64,000 nucleotides of DNA from Nitrosomonas sp. (GTDB taxonomy: Bacteria; Pseudomonadota; Gammaproteobacteria; Burkholderiales; Nitrosomonadaceae), in the NCBI GenBank assembly GCA_019745325.1, contig JAIETK010000001.1:1-64000 (forward strand). The letters run 5' to 3'. Both the position numbers and the translations under genes were made by a program. The notes beneath the pieces are model-generated. The model did not search any database, was not told where the DNA came from, and saw only the letters and a list, made by a program, of their open reading frames with translations. Positions 8,591-17,884 of the stretch are shown one piece after another; the first letter of the stretch is position 1, and the number at the start of each line of letters is the position of its first letter.

Positions 8591-9157
8591 TCAGTTTTGC
8601 AGTAAATCGTTCACTGCCGCCCGATCAAAATGCTCGGGATCGAACGGTTCGCCGAGCCATTCGAGTACGTCGGCATGTTCCGGGTGATTGGGATCGGCAA
8701 TCGCTTCGAGCAGCATTTCGTAACCTGGCGGGCCGCCGATATCTTCCGGCGGGCAGGCGCGGCTGCCTTTGAGGCAAGCCGGTAATTTGGTTTGGGTATC
8801 AAACGGCAGGATTTTTTCCAGCACGACTTCATGATCCCAGTCATCGCCGAAGTCGTAGGTATAACGCAATTTGTCTTTCTCCTGCTTCAGCACCTGATCG
8901 ATGCGGAATTTCGATTCATCGTGAATATCCGACGGAAAATCTTCGTCCGGCACACCGTAGCGTTCGCTTCCCTTGGCGAATTCGTGCAGATGCGAATCGG
9001 TCCAACCCATGACAATTTGCAGGGCAAGATGAAGATCCGCCAAGTTTTCGGTGCTGGCAATCACGAACCGGCGCCATACCGGCGGACGGATGCCGTTTAA
9101 TGTAACCTTGAATTGATAAATTGAACGCAAAGATTTGGCTATTGCTGGTTTCGCCAT
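8591..9157 (-). CDS. Plasmid pRiA4b ORF-3-like protein
   Basis: This protein of about 188 residues belongs to the pRiA4b ORF-3-like family, named from an Agrobacterium plasmid gene and of unknown biochemical role. Typical features are YQFKVTLNGIRPPVWRRF near the N-terminus, then LHLALQIVMGW and HLHEF, an acidic middle, and CPPEDIGGPPGYE near the C-terminus. The ATG at 9157 (MAKPAIAK) fits the family start; an upstream frame start at 9187 would add ten residues. It lies just upstream of the broken mod gene and may belong to the same mobile island, since the family is common on plasmids and in genomic islands. Confidence 0.85.
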   Translation of the reverse strand: MAKPAIAKSLRSIYQFKVTLNGIRPPVWRRFVIASTENLADLHLALQIVMGWTDSHLHEFAKGSERYGVPDEDFPSDIHDESKFRIDQVLKQEKDKLRYTYDFGDDWDHEVVLEKILPFDTQTKLPACLKGSRACPPEDIGGPPGYEMLLEAIADPNHPEHADVLEWLGEPFDPEHFDRAAVNDLLQN

Positions 9158-9240
9158 TAAAAGCTCCAAACTAAGTAATCGTATCACCGCTTCTTCAGAA
9201 TACCGGACAGCATTTAAGCGAATACGCGGCTGCTGATCAC

Positions 9241-9273
9241 TGGTATTGGTATTGGTATTGGTATTGGTATTGG
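9241..9273. repeat. Hexanucleotide tandem repeat (TGGTAT)5
   Basis: Five exact TGGTAT units plus TGG lie between the divergent pRiA4b-like gene and trmJ. It is a short tandem repeat that could change copy number by slippage. It is not in a coding frame; any effect on the flanking promoters is speculation. Confidence 0.9.
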
Positions 9274-9424
9274 CTAATAACTGAAACGGTGCAATAGGAA
9301 AACAATTTCATTGATCGCATTATAACTTTGAATGATCAATCTGACTTCTCTCGGATGCCATGTACCGGATTCTTTCCTCTGTTAGAATCACCCGCTCTTT
9401 TTCTCGACATTAACCTGTAGCATT

Positions 9425-10150
9425 ATGAATAGCCCTTGTCCGCTCGACAATATCCGCATTCTACTCAGCCATACCACCCACCCCGGCAACATCGGCGCGG
9501 CGGCGCGGGCGATGAAAACGATGGGACTTAGCTCGCTTTATTTGATTAATCCGGTGGCCTTCCCGGATAGAGAAGCGGATGCGCGTGCTGTCAGAGCACG
9601 CGATATTCTGGAGAAAGTAAAGGTATGCACTGAATTGGATGAGGCATTGGACAATACCGTGCTGAGTGCTGCGATCACCGCGCGGTCACGCGATCTTTCG
9701 CACGATGTTTTCGATGCACGGCAGGGCGCGCGGGAATTATTGCGTTATGCACGGCATCAACCGGTTGCTTTGCTGTTTGGCGCGGAAACCTCCGGACTGA
9801 CAACAGCGGAGGTCAGCAAGTGCCAGATGATTATCCATATTCCCGCAAATCCGGAGTTTACTTCGCTAAACCTGGCCAGCGCGGTGCAAGTTATGGCGTA
9901 TGAGTTGCGCATGGCACTGATGGAAAATGACGCACCTGCCACCCCGGTTGGATCACCGGCGAGTTTTAATGATCTGGAATTATTCTATGCGCATCTTGAG
10001 CAGGCGATGATCGCCAGCGATTTCCTCGACCCGGAAAAACCAAAATTGCTGATGCAACGCATCCGCCGTCTGTTTTCAAAGGCGCGGCTGGAAAAAGAGG
10101 AAGTGCAGATTTTGCGCGGAATTTTGACAGCGCTGGGCAAGCGCTGGTAA
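9425..10150 (+). CDS. trmJ: tRNA (cytidine/uridine-32-2'-O)-methyltransferase TrmJ
   Basis: This 241-residue SPOUT-class RNA methyltransferase is predicted to methylate the ribose of residue 32 in the tRNA anticodon loop using SAM. Family marks are the N-terminal IRILLSHTTHPGNIGAAARAMKTMG block, the LINP motif, and the knot motifs LLFGAETSGLT (near 120) and IPANPEFTSLNLASAVQ (near 140). Length is normal for TrmJ. It stands alone on the plus strand and converges with argB, 18 bases away. TrmJ is favoured over other SpoU-type paralogues because of the PGNIGAAARAMK signature. Confidence 0.9.
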   Translation: MNSPCPLDNIRILLSHTTHPGNIGAAARAMKTMGLSSLYLINPVAFPDREADARAVRARDILEKVKVCTELDEALDNTVLSAAITARSRDLSHDVFDARQGARELLRYARHQPVALLFGAETSGLTTAEVSKCQMIIHIPANPEFTSLNLASAVQVMAYELRMALMENDAPATPVGSPASFNDLELFYAHLEQAMIASDFLDPEKPKLLMQRIRRLFSKARLEKEEVQILRGILTALGKRW

Positions 10151-10151
10151 A

Positions 10152-10168
10152 AACCGGCGCTCAGCCGG

Positions 10169-10170
<2 letters not shown>
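10152..10170. terminator. Short hairpin between trmJ and argB
   Basis: AACCGGC and GCCGGTT form a 7-bp stem with a 5-base loop right after the trmJ stop codon and touching the argB stop. There is no strong T-run, so termination is possible but weak. Confidence 0.4.
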
Positions 10171-11059
<889 letters not shown>

Positions 11060-11113
11060 CTAGTGTTGTAGTTGATTGATGTTATCGGGTTGTAGAAAAG
11101 CTCTGCATGTCAT

Positions 11114-11617
11114 TCACCGGGCGATTTGCAGAAATTTATCGTCACGAATCAGTGCATATAAGCTGAGCGCTTTCCAGATCCGCCCTTCGGCATCTTGATA
11201 GTGCGCTTGGATGCCGGCGGGTAATTTCTTTCTGGGTGATTTGCCCGGGGTGAATTCCGATAGCTTGCGAATGCCGAGCATACCGTGCACGGCAAAGCCG
11301 CCGCACAATTTATCACCGGGCGAAACCAGCAATACCCGCGATTTCAAATTGAACGGGACCGGTTTATGACCGAGATACACGCTCAAGTCGGTAATGCCAT
11401 ACAGATTGCCGCGCACGTTGGCCAATCCAAGAAACCAGGGCTGCGTTAATGGAACATCCGCGAGCTTGGGCATGACGATGACTTCGCTGACTTCCGTCAT
11501 CGGGATCAAATAGCGTTCTTCCCCGGCAGTCACACCGATTACCGCGGATGCACTTGCTTGCGTGTCGGTGCTTCGCTCTTGTCCGCTTGACGCGGGATCA
11601 CTTTCTTTTATGCTCAT
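11114..11617 (-). CDS. CheW-like domain protein (PilI-like)
   Basis: This 167-residue protein has one CheW domain (about 28-165) that would link a chemoreceptor to a CheA-type kinase. Visible blocks include GEERYLIPMTEVSEVI, the conserved WFLGLANVRGNLYGITDLS core, and FAVHGMLGIRKL. The first 25 residues are polar and low in complexity. The form is closest to PilI, the CheW homologue of type IV pilus twitching systems, but no pilGHIJ genes are nearby, so the pathway is not settled. Confidence 0.75.
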   Translation of the reverse strand: MSIKESDPASSGQERSTDTQASASAVIGVTAGEERYLIPMTEVSEVIVMPKLADVPLTQPWFLGLANVRGNLYGITDLSVYLGHKPVPFNLKSRVLLVSPGDKLCGGFAVHGMLGIRKLSEFTPGKSPRKKLPAGIQAHYQDAEGRIWKALSLYALIRDDKFLQIAR

Positions 11618-11716
11618 GATCGCTGATCGCAGATAACGCCGCCAATTGTTTATTCGTGATCATGCTATTTTACTGTATTATCGCCCTTGAATTTTGAATT
11701 CCATGGAGTCCAGTAA

Positions 11717-12292
11717 ATGAAATCTTTCAATAGGAATGGGTTGTTATTGCTACTCTGCCTGCCATTACTGTCAGGCTGCCCGATGTATTCCCTGAGCACC
11801 GCTTCCGGATCGGATTCTTATATTGCCGAAGATCGCAGAACCAGCGGTATTTTCATTGAAGACGAAGGCATCGAACTAAAAAGCTCGCGGCGCATCCACC
11901 AGCAATACGGCAACAGTGTGCATATCAATGTCACCAGCTATAACCGGGTGGTTTTGTTGACCGGAGAAGTGTCTTCGGATGAACTCAAGAGTAACATTGA
12001 GCGATTGGTCATGGGTGTCGATAATGTCCGCCGCATTCACAATGAAATCGCCGTCGCTTCGATGACATCCCTGGCTTCGCGCACTAACGACGGATTGCTG
12101 ACGTCCAAAGTCAAAGCACGTTTTCTGGCGGAACGGAAGTTTCAAATCAATCACGTGAAAATTGTCACGGAAAACGGGGTGGTTTACCTCATGGGCATCG
12201 TAAAGCGGCAAGAAGCCGATAATGCCGCGAAAATCGCCAGTTCCACTTCCGGCATCCGTAAAGTTGTAAAAGTATTCGAATACATGGATTAG
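11717..12292 (+). CDS. BON-domain lipoprotein
   Basis: This 191-residue exported lipoprotein has a hydrophobic signal peptide and a lipobox LLSGC near residue 20. Two BON domains follow (about 48-115 and 125-190), as in YraP/DolP and OsmY, which bind phospholipid and help maintain the outer membrane. It lies 12 bases before the FAD-linked oxidase gene and may share its transcript. The fold is well supported; equivalence to DolP is an inference. Confidence 0.85.
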   Translation: MKSFNRNGLLLLLCLPLLSGCPMYSLSTASGSDSYIAEDRRTSGIFIEDEGIELKSSRRIHQQYGNSVHINVTSYNRVVLLTGEVSSDELKSNIERLVMGVDNVRRIHNEIAVASMTSLASRTNDGLLTSKVKARFLAERKFQINHVKIVTENGVVYLMGIVKRQEADNAAKIASSTSGIRKVVKVFEYMD

Positions 12293-12304
12293 GATGCGGC
12301 TTTT

Positions 12305-13687
12305 TTGACTATGTTGCCAGCCGGTCTGATCGCGAAAATCGGAAATATTTTCCCGGTCGAGCGTTTTTATACCGATCCGGTGGATTGTTATGCGTACGCT
12401 TACGACAACAGCCGCAAGATTTTTCCGCCGGATGCGGTGCTGTTCCCTTTGAGTGCCGATGAAATTCAGCGCGTTGTTCTGCTGTGCAATCAATTTCAAG
12501 TGCCTTTAATTCCACGCGGCAGAGGAACCGGCACCGCAGGCGGCAGTTTGCCGGAATTCGGCGGCATCGCATTATCGCTAGAGCGCATGACCCAAATTCT
12601 GGCAGTCGACCCCGCGAACCGCGTCGTCGTGACGCAACCCGGTGTATTGAACCAATCCGTGCAAGAAGCCGTCAAGCCGCACGGTTTTTTTTGGCCGCCT
12701 GATCCTTCCAGCGCGGCTTTTTCCACTATCGGCGGCAATATTGCCACTGGCGCTGGCGGCCCGCATGCGGTTAAGTACGGCACCACGCGCGAGCATGTAT
12801 TGGGTTTGAAGGCGATTACCGGCGCGGGCGATTTGATTACTACCGGTTGTTACACCACTAAGGGAGTAGTCGGTTACGATCTGACGCGCTTATTGATCGG
12901 TTCCGAAGGCACGCTCGCTGTCGTCACCGAAGCCACGTTGAAATTAACCGCATTGCCTAATGTCGTAACCGGCATTACCGCGCATTACCGCGATCTCTCC
13001 AGTTGCACTGAGGCAATCGTCAAAATTATGGCGTTGCCGCACTTACCCAGCGCGCTCGAATTTCTCGATGCCGGATCGCTCAATTTGATTCGTGGCCGTT
13101 ACCCCGACATGCTGCCGGCTGATACCCATGCGATGCTGATGATCGAAGTCGATGGCTCGGGCCGGGACACGGCGGAATCGGTCACGGCCATTTTAGCCGC
13201 TTGTCAGTCCGAGAAATTAATTTTTGCGGGTGAAGTCGACAACATAGCGGCACTGTGGAAAGCACGTAAAGCTTTGTCACCGTTACTCCGCGAAATTGCG
13301 CCGAAAAAAATTAATGAAGATGTCGTGGTGCCTGTTGATACCTTACCTCAGTTTCTAGCGGGGTTGACGCAATTAAGCCACCAATATCGACTGCACAATG
13401 TTAATTTCGGGCATGCCGGCAATGGCAATATCCATGTCAATCTGCTGATCAATCCGGATAATCCGGATGAAGTAGCGCGCGCCGAAAAATGTCTGGATGA
13501 AGTGTTCAATCTCGTGATAAAGCTGCGTGGTACATTATCCGGTGAACACGGTGTCGGCAGTGAAAAGCGCGCTTTTGTCACCAAGGAGATTGATGCTTCA
13601 ACACTGAATCTGATGCGCGCTATCAAGCGAGTGTTTGATCCGAATAAAATCCTGAATCCTGGAAAGTTGTTTCCCGCTGCAGATTGA
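12305..13687 (+). CDS. FAD-linked oxidase (GlcD / D-lactate dehydrogenase type)
   Basis: This 460-residue flavoenzyme has an FAD-binding PCMH domain: VPLIPRGRGTGTAGGSLP near 63-80, then SSAAFSTIGGNIATGAGG and KYGTTREHVLGLK. The C-terminal domain has the HNVNFGHAGNGNIHVN and LRGTLSGEHGVGSEKR motifs near the substrate site. The family oxidises D-2-hydroxy acids such as glycolate or D-lactate. Without glcE/glcF partners nearby the substrate cannot be fixed. The frame opens with an ATG 13 bases after the BON gene. Length is normal. Confidence 0.85.
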   Translation: MTMLPAGLIAKIGNIFPVERFYTDPVDCYAYAYDNSRKIFPPDAVLFPLSADEIQRVVLLCNQFQVPLIPRGRGTGTAGGSLPEFGGIALSLERMTQILAVDPANRVVVTQPGVLNQSVQEAVKPHGFFWPPDPSSAAFSTIGGNIATGAGGPHAVKYGTTREHVLGLKAITGAGDLITTGCYTTKGVVGYDLTRLLIGSEGTLAVVTEATLKLTALPNVVTGITAHYRDLSSCTEAIVKIMALPHLPSALEFLDAGSLNLIRGRYPDMLPADTHAMLMIEVDGSGRDTAESVTAILAACQSEKLIFAGEVDNIAALWKARKALSPLLREIAPKKINEDVVVPVDTLPQFLAGLTQLSHQYRLHNVNFGHAGNGNIHVNLLINPDNPDEVARAEKCLDEVFNLVIKLRGTLSGEHGVGSEKRAFVTKEIDASTLNLMRAIKRVFDPNKILNPGKLFPAAD

Positions 13688-13711
13688 GCTATTAACCGCG
13701 CCTCAAAATAC

Positions 13712-13759
13712 AAAAAGCGCTTGCAGTCGTCTTTGGAAAACGACTGCAAGCGCTTTTTT
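13712..13759. terminator. Strong bidirectional intrinsic terminator
   Basis: AAAAAGCGCTTGCAGTCGT is followed after a short loop by ACGACTGCAAGCGCTTTTT, a near-perfect 19-bp stem with A- and T-tracts on its flanks. It separates the FAD oxidase gene from the convergent ctaB and would work both ways. Confidence 0.93.
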
Positions 13760-13779
13760 AATTAACGGATCCGCTTGTT

Positions 13780-14673
13780 TTAAAAGCGAAAATAATGATC
13801 GACGAGTAAGGCTACGAACAATAGCGCCAAATACAAAATCGAGTAGCGGAATGCTTCGCGTGCTAACTTGTCGCTGTAATTGCGATAGATTTCAATCGCA
13901 TAATACAAGAAAATACCATTCAGTATCAGGCTGCTTGCCAAATAAATCAAACCGCTCATTTGTGTCACGTAGGGCAATATCGTGACGGCACACAGAATAA
14001 ATGTGTACAGCAATACATGCAGCTTGGTGAATTGATCACCGTGTGTTACTGGCAGCATGGGCATACCGATCGAGGCATATTCATTCTTGCGATACAACGC
14101 CAGCGCCCAAAAATGCGGTGGTGTCCATGCAAAGATAATCAAAAACAGCAATAGCGCATCGCTTGCAATTTCACCGGTTACTGCGGTCCAGCCCAATACA
14201 GGCGGCATCGCGCCGGATGCTCCACCAATTACGATATTTTGCGGGGTAAGCGGTTTTAGTATCACGGTATAAATAATGGCATACCCGACAAACGTTCCTA
14301 GCGTCAGCCACATGGTCAGTTCATTGACCCAGTAATACAATATGAACAAACCCAAGCCACCCACAATGGATAGAAAAAACAATGTCTCCGGAACACTGAC
14401 TTTTCCTTGCGGCAGCGGTCTGCCCTTAGTTCTTGCCATTACCACATCCATTTTGTGTTCGACCAAGCAATTTAATGCCGCCGCCGCGCCAGCTACCAAG
14501 GCAATACCTGTTGTTGCCAGAATTAACGTATCCAATGGCACAGCGCCTGGAACTGCTAAAAACATCCCTATCACCGCAGTAAAAACGATCAGCGATACTA
14601 CGCGGGGTTTGGTCAATCGATAGAATTGATTAATTCGCGATGCCGTCTCTTGCCATGTCAAACTGGAAGCCAT
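13780..14673 (-). CDS. ctaB: Protoheme IX farnesyltransferase (heme O synthase)
   Basis: This 297-residue polytopic inner-membrane enzyme adds a farnesyl group to heme B to make heme O, the precursor of heme A for the aa3 oxidase. UbiA-family motifs are present: [19 protein letters not shown] (Asp-rich motif 1, near 69-87) and the second polar loop near [14 protein letters not shown]. About nine membrane segments are visible. It is the last gene of the cox cluster and is followed by a strong terminator. No heme A synthase gene (ctaA/cox15) is in the cluster. Confidence 0.95.
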   Translation of the reverse strand: MASSLTWQETASRINQFYRLTKPRVVSLIVFTAVIGMFLAVPGAVPLDTLILATTGIALVAGAAAALNCLVEHKMDVVMARTKGRPLPQGKVSVPETLFFLSIVGGLGLFILYYWVNELTMWLTLGTFVGYAIIYTVILKPLTPQNIVIGGASGAMPPVLGWTAVTGEIASDALLLFLIIFAWTPPHFWALALYRKNEYASIGMPMLPVTHGDQFTKLHVLLYTFILCAVTILPYVTQMSGLIYLASSLILNGIFLYYAIEIYRNYSDKLAREAFRYSILYLALLFVALLVDHYFRF

Positions 14674-14730
14674 CTTTTTGATCTCCTTATTCAGACTACT
14701 AATGTTTTAATTACTATATTTTAATCGGTC

Positions 14731-15315
14731 TCAATGCTCTATTTGCGATACGTGAAGCAAGCGTTTCAAGTCATGCCCCATTTTGGTGCCGTCGACATTC
14801 TCAGGAAAGCGCATCATCAAATTGCCTATTGGATCAATCAAGTAGATGTGCTTTGTTTGCGATTCCTTGGTTTCAATTAATTCGAGTAGCTCGCTGTCTT
14901 TAGCGCTAACAAAATATGTTCCTTCATATTCTTTTAATAATTCCTCACCGGGTTTAGTGTCATCGTTTATTAACCAAAGCCGTTCTATCCGGTGCTTTTC
15001 TTTGCCCTGCACCATTCTGACTTGTCTCATGAGGTATAGTTTTTTCTTACACGCCTCATCGCATTGCCCAGCTGAATCTATCGTGACTAATATCCACTTT
15101 CCATGCAAATCTTTAATCCGAAATATGGTATTGTCTAGTTGATTTGTGCCTTTACCGGTCAGTTTAACGATCGGTATTAAATCACCATAATTTTTGCTCT
15201 CAGGTCGATATTCCATAAAATACAGCACATATGAAATAAAAACTGGTGAGCACATCAGAATCAACAGAAGAATAAATTTACGTCTGTTACTTTTCTTTAT
15301 TTCTGCGTTTGACAT
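14731..15315 (-). CDS. SCO-like cytochrome oxidase assembly protein
   Basis: This 194-residue protein has one N-terminal membrane anchor (about 14-32) and a periplasmic thioredoxin-like domain. A CDEAC motif (CxxxC) follows GKWILVTIDSAGQ, as in SCO copper chaperones, and a His lies near the end (GHDLKRLL), though the surrounding sequence is divergent. The likely role is delivery or reduction of copper for CoxB. Its start overlaps the end of the SURF1 gene by 29 bases, which suggests coupled translation. Annotation as a full SCO homologue is tentative. Confidence 0.7.
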   Translation of the reverse strand: MSNAEIKKSNRRKFILLLILMCSPVFISYVLYFMEYRPESKNYGDLIPIVKLTGKGTNQLDNTIFRIKDLHGKWILVTIDSAGQCDEACKKKLYLMRQVRMVQGKEKHRIERLWLINDDTKPGEELLKEYEGTYFVSAKDSELLELIETKESQTKHIYLIDPIGNLMMRFPENVDGTKMGHDLKRLLHVSQIEH

Positions 15316-16006
15316 TCAATACTATAAAAATAATTATTGTGGTAGCTGCGAGTGAAAACCACTGAACCGCATAGCCTATATTTTTTGATGCGCCTGATTC
15401 AGGTTTATGCCATTCCTTTATCAACCCATCGTCTTCTTTACTTTTCTGTAAAATCAACAGGGGCTGCAGCGTAAGATTCAATGCTTGTTGATATTTTTCC
15501 AGTGACAAGCTGTTCCAAACCTGTTTATCAGCTTGCTTATCTGATAACTCAAATGTTTTGATATTTGGCGAAACAACGGTTCCAGTTATGCGCACCTCGC
15601 CTTTGATATCTTTAACTGGAGGTAATACCGATCTATCGTAGCCTGTCGCCACCCAACCTCTATTTACTGCCACATGAAGAGAGCTGTTAGCAATTCTCAG
15701 TGGGGTAATGATGTGATAACCCGCTCTTCCTTGATAAGTTTTATTGTCAAGGTAAATTGTCTTTTCATTAACAAATTCACCTTGTACTTCAACATCCCGA
15801 TATTCAAAATCAGCTAACTTTACGAGTGTTGAAGGTAACAAGACTGCAGGTTGCTTTGCAAATTGTTCAAGCTGGTCATATTGTGATTGCTTTTCGTCCG
15901 CTCTCGATAATTGCCACAATCCGAGATTCGAAAAAACGGCAATCGCAACTAAGGTTAAAATGACAGACCATAACCTAGGTTCAAACTGGTACCCCAGAAT
16001 ATTCAT
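15287..16006 (-). CDS. SURF1-family cytochrome oxidase assembly protein
   Basis: This 239-residue inner-membrane protein helps place heme A in subunit I. It has membrane helices at both ends (about 13-30 and 210-228) and a periplasmic middle with the family blocks LGLWQLSRADEK, YRDVEVQGEF, GRAGYHIITPL and VNRGWV. Length is normal. It lies between coxC and the SCO-like gene. A 13-bp inverted repeat stands between coxC and this gene. Confidence 0.9.
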   Translation of the reverse strand: MNILGYQFEPRLWSVILTLVAIAVFSNLGLWQLSRADEKQSQYDQLEQFAKQPAVLLPSTLVKLADFEYRDVEVQGEFVNEKTIYLDNKTYQGRAGYHIITPLRIANSSLHVAVNRGWVATGYDRSVLPPVKDIKGEVRITGTVVSPNIKTFELSDKQADKQVWNSLSLEKYQQALNLTLQPLLILQKSKEDDGLIKEWHKPESGASKNIGYAVQWFSLAATTIIIFIVLNVKRRNKEK

Positions 16007-16029
16007 TCATCAATGCTACCGTAAAAACA

Positions 16030-16078
16030 GATTCCAGCTTTTTCACCATTTCATGCAATCAGTGCAAAAGCTGGAATC
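16030..16078. repeat. 13-bp inverted repeat between coxC and SURF1
   Basis: GATTCCAGCTTTT (16030-16042) and AAAAGCTGGAATC (16066-16078) are perfect arms around a 23-base loop. In the cox transcript this would fold into a stable stem within the coxC-SURF1 gap, possibly an mRNA processing or stabilising element. Confidence 0.75.
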
Positions 16079-16102
16079 ATTATGCAAAGCTGAAGTAATT
16101 CG

Positions 16103-16960
16103 TCACATCAGATAGACGAATACGAACAATCCCAGCCATACAACGTCAACAAAGTGCCAATACCAAGCCACACCTTCAAACCCGAAATGATGCTCAGGCG
16201 TAAAATGGCCAGCCGCACAACGGAAATAGATAACGATCAACATGATCGTTCCAATTGTCACGTGAAAACCATGGAAACCTGTCAACATGAAGAATGTTGC
16301 GCCGTACGCACCAGTCGTTAATTTCAGATTTAAATCTTGATATGCATGAACGTATTCGTATGCTTGACAAGCAATGAACGTTGCGCCTAAAGCGATCGTT
16401 GCCAACATCCAGAGTTTTATGCCATCTCGTCTGTTTTCTTTCAATCTCCAATGTGCGATTGTCAATGTCACACCAGATGTTAACAGTAACATCGTGTTAA
16501 ATGCTGGCAATCCCCATGCACCCATTGGCGTGAATGGATCATAATCACCAGGTCCAGTTGTTGGCCATTTACCATCATACGCTGACCAAAAGCTGTTTCC
16601 CAAAACGGTGCTTTCTTCTGCTAACCATGGTATCGAGAGATTGCGCATGTAAAATAATGCACCAAAAAAAGCACAGAAGAACATTACCTCTGTAAAAATA
16701 AACCAGCTCATCCCCCAACGGAAGGATTTATCAACTTGCTCTCCGTATTTTCCACCTTCACTTTCTCTTGCAACGGTTCCAAACCATCCGAACAGCATAT
16801 AGATCAGTATTGAAAATCCAATTGCTAACAGCCAGTAGCCCGTTTCTATTTTATTCATGGTCAATGCAGCACCAGATCCCATGAACAAAATTGCTGTCGA
16901 TCCGATGATCGGATATGACGATGGAGCTGGGACATAATAGTGTCCTGATTCTTGACTCAT
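16103..16960 (-). CDS. coxC: Cytochrome c oxidase subunit III
   Basis: This 285-residue subunit of the aa3-type oxidase has seven predicted membrane helices. Family blocks include SFRWGMSWFIFTEVMFFCAFFGALFYMR (near 79-106) and the C-terminal GFHGFHVTIGTIML and WYWHFVDVVWLGLF segments with conserved His and Glu. It stabilises the core of subunits I and II. It lies between the DUF2970 gene and SURF1. Length and start are as expected. Confidence 0.97.
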   Translation of the reverse strand: MSQESGHYYVPAPSSYPIIGSTAILFMGSGAALTMNKIETGYWLLAIGFSILIYMLFGWFGTVARESEGGKYGEQVDKSFRWGMSWFIFTEVMFFCAFFGALFYMRNLSIPWLAEESTVLGNSFWSAYDGKWPTTGPGDYDPFTPMGAWGLPAFNTMLLLTSGVTLTIAHWRLKENRRDGIKLWMLATIALGATFIACQAYEYVHAYQDLNLKLTTGAYGATFFMLTGFHGFHVTIGTIMLIVIYFRCAAGHFTPEHHFGFEGVAWYWHFVDVVWLGLFVFVYLM

Positions 16961-16992
16961 TCTTCTCTCCTCTTACTTATGATTTTTAATTT

Positions 16993-17202
16993 CTAACTTA
17001 CAACCAATCTGACAATCAGCATTACACCAAATACAAACAGTATTGCGCCAATGATTCCACCTATAATGACTTGAGCCGGTGTTAACGTTGCTGCATCATG
17101 CTCAAGATCGCTTTTTTTTCGAATCCCCATGAACGCAAACAACACGGCTTTTGCAATTTGCACGATACTTGCTTTTGCCGGCTTGTTCGTTTGCTCGTTC
17201 AA
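16993..17202 (-). CDS. DUF2970 membrane protein
   Basis: This 69-residue protein has one C-terminal membrane helix (about 44-67) after a polar stretch with FMGIRKKSDLEHD. It matches the DUF2970 pattern, a small protein typically placed between cox11 and coxC in Betaproteobacteria. Role unknown; its location suggests oxidase assembly. Confidence 0.85.
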   Translation of the reverse strand: MNEQTNKPAKASIVQIAKAVLFAFMGIRKKSDLEHDAATLTPAQVIIGGIIGAILFVFGVMLIVRLVVS

Positions 17203-17211
17203 AATACTTCC

Positions 17212-17763
17212 TTATTTTTTAATAACATTCACACCTTCTGGCAACTCAAAGAAAGTGTACGAAATCGTAACAGTATTAATATCATCAGGGAGTCCTGGAT
17301 CTATTACAAACTGCACTGGCATCTGTCTTGTTTCATTTGGCTTAAGCACTTGTTTAGTAAAGCAGAAACACTCAAATTTCTTTAAATATTTCTCCAGATA
17401 ACGAGGACTATAGCTGGGTATCGCTTGTCCAGCTATTTCGCGATCTGAATTATTTGTAATTTCGTACATCACATTTATCGGCTCACCGGGATGGATTCGA
17501 GCACTAGTTTGCAAAGGTTTGAAACTCCAAGGTAATCCCCTTGTATTGGCATCAAACTCAATCGCTAACCATCGGCTTTCATCCACCCAGTTATCCTTGC
17601 TGAGTACATCCGGTTTTAACAGATTATTAATACCGGTAACTTCACAAAACTTTTCATAGAACGGCACCAAGGCATAGCCAAATGCGAACATAATCAATGT
17701 GAAAATCAACAACTTTTTCAGCATCAACACATTTGCTTTTGTACTAGTAGTTGTCATTCCCAT
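17212..17763 (-). CDS. ctaG: Cytochrome c oxidase assembly protein Cox11/CtaG
   Basis: This 183-residue copper chaperone delivers Cu(B) to subunit I. It has an N-terminal membrane anchor (about 14-31) and a periplasmic immunoglobulin-like domain with the copper-binding motif ECFCF (near 131-135) and the preceding IPSYSP block. The first ATG (17763) and a second one at 17757 are both possible; the second overlaps the stop codon of the upstream 35-codon gene as ATGA, which favours coupled translation from there. Confidence 0.95.
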   Translation of the reverse strand: MGMTTTSTKANVLMLKKLLIFTLIMFAFGYALVPFYEKFCEVTGINNLLKPDVLSKDNWVDESRWLAIEFDANTRGLPWSFKPLQTSARIHPGEPINVMYEITNNSDREIAGQAIPSYSPRYLEKYLKKFECFCFTKQVLKPNETRQMPVQFVIDPGLPDDINTVTISYTFFELPEGVNVIKK

Positions 17764-17861
17764 TGTTTGATAATTACCGTTAAATATAACGCAAGCACTG
17801 TGATCAACAGAAACATCGCTGTTTTAAGTTTCTTACGCTTTAAATCTGTTTCCTGTGACAT
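17754..17861 (-). CDS. Cytochrome oxidase small assembly protein (35 residues)
   Basis: A 35-codon gene lies between coxA and cox11. The product starts MSQETDLKRKKLKTA, is basic, and has one membrane helix (about 16-31) ending in KQWE. Size and place match the small single-helix protein often annotated as a cytochrome oxidase small assembly protein in this gene order. Its TGA overlaps the cox11 start region. The clean frame and context support a real gene; its job is inferred. Confidence 0.78.
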   Translation of the reverse strand: MSQETDLKRKKLKTAMFLLITVLALYLTVIIKQWE

Positions 17862-17884
17862 ACGAGTTCCCTATCTGCTTTTAT

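Noticed and set aside
9241-9273. Short direct repeats that could suggest a CRISPR array
   Set aside because: Units are six bases and contiguous, with no spacers and no cas genes.
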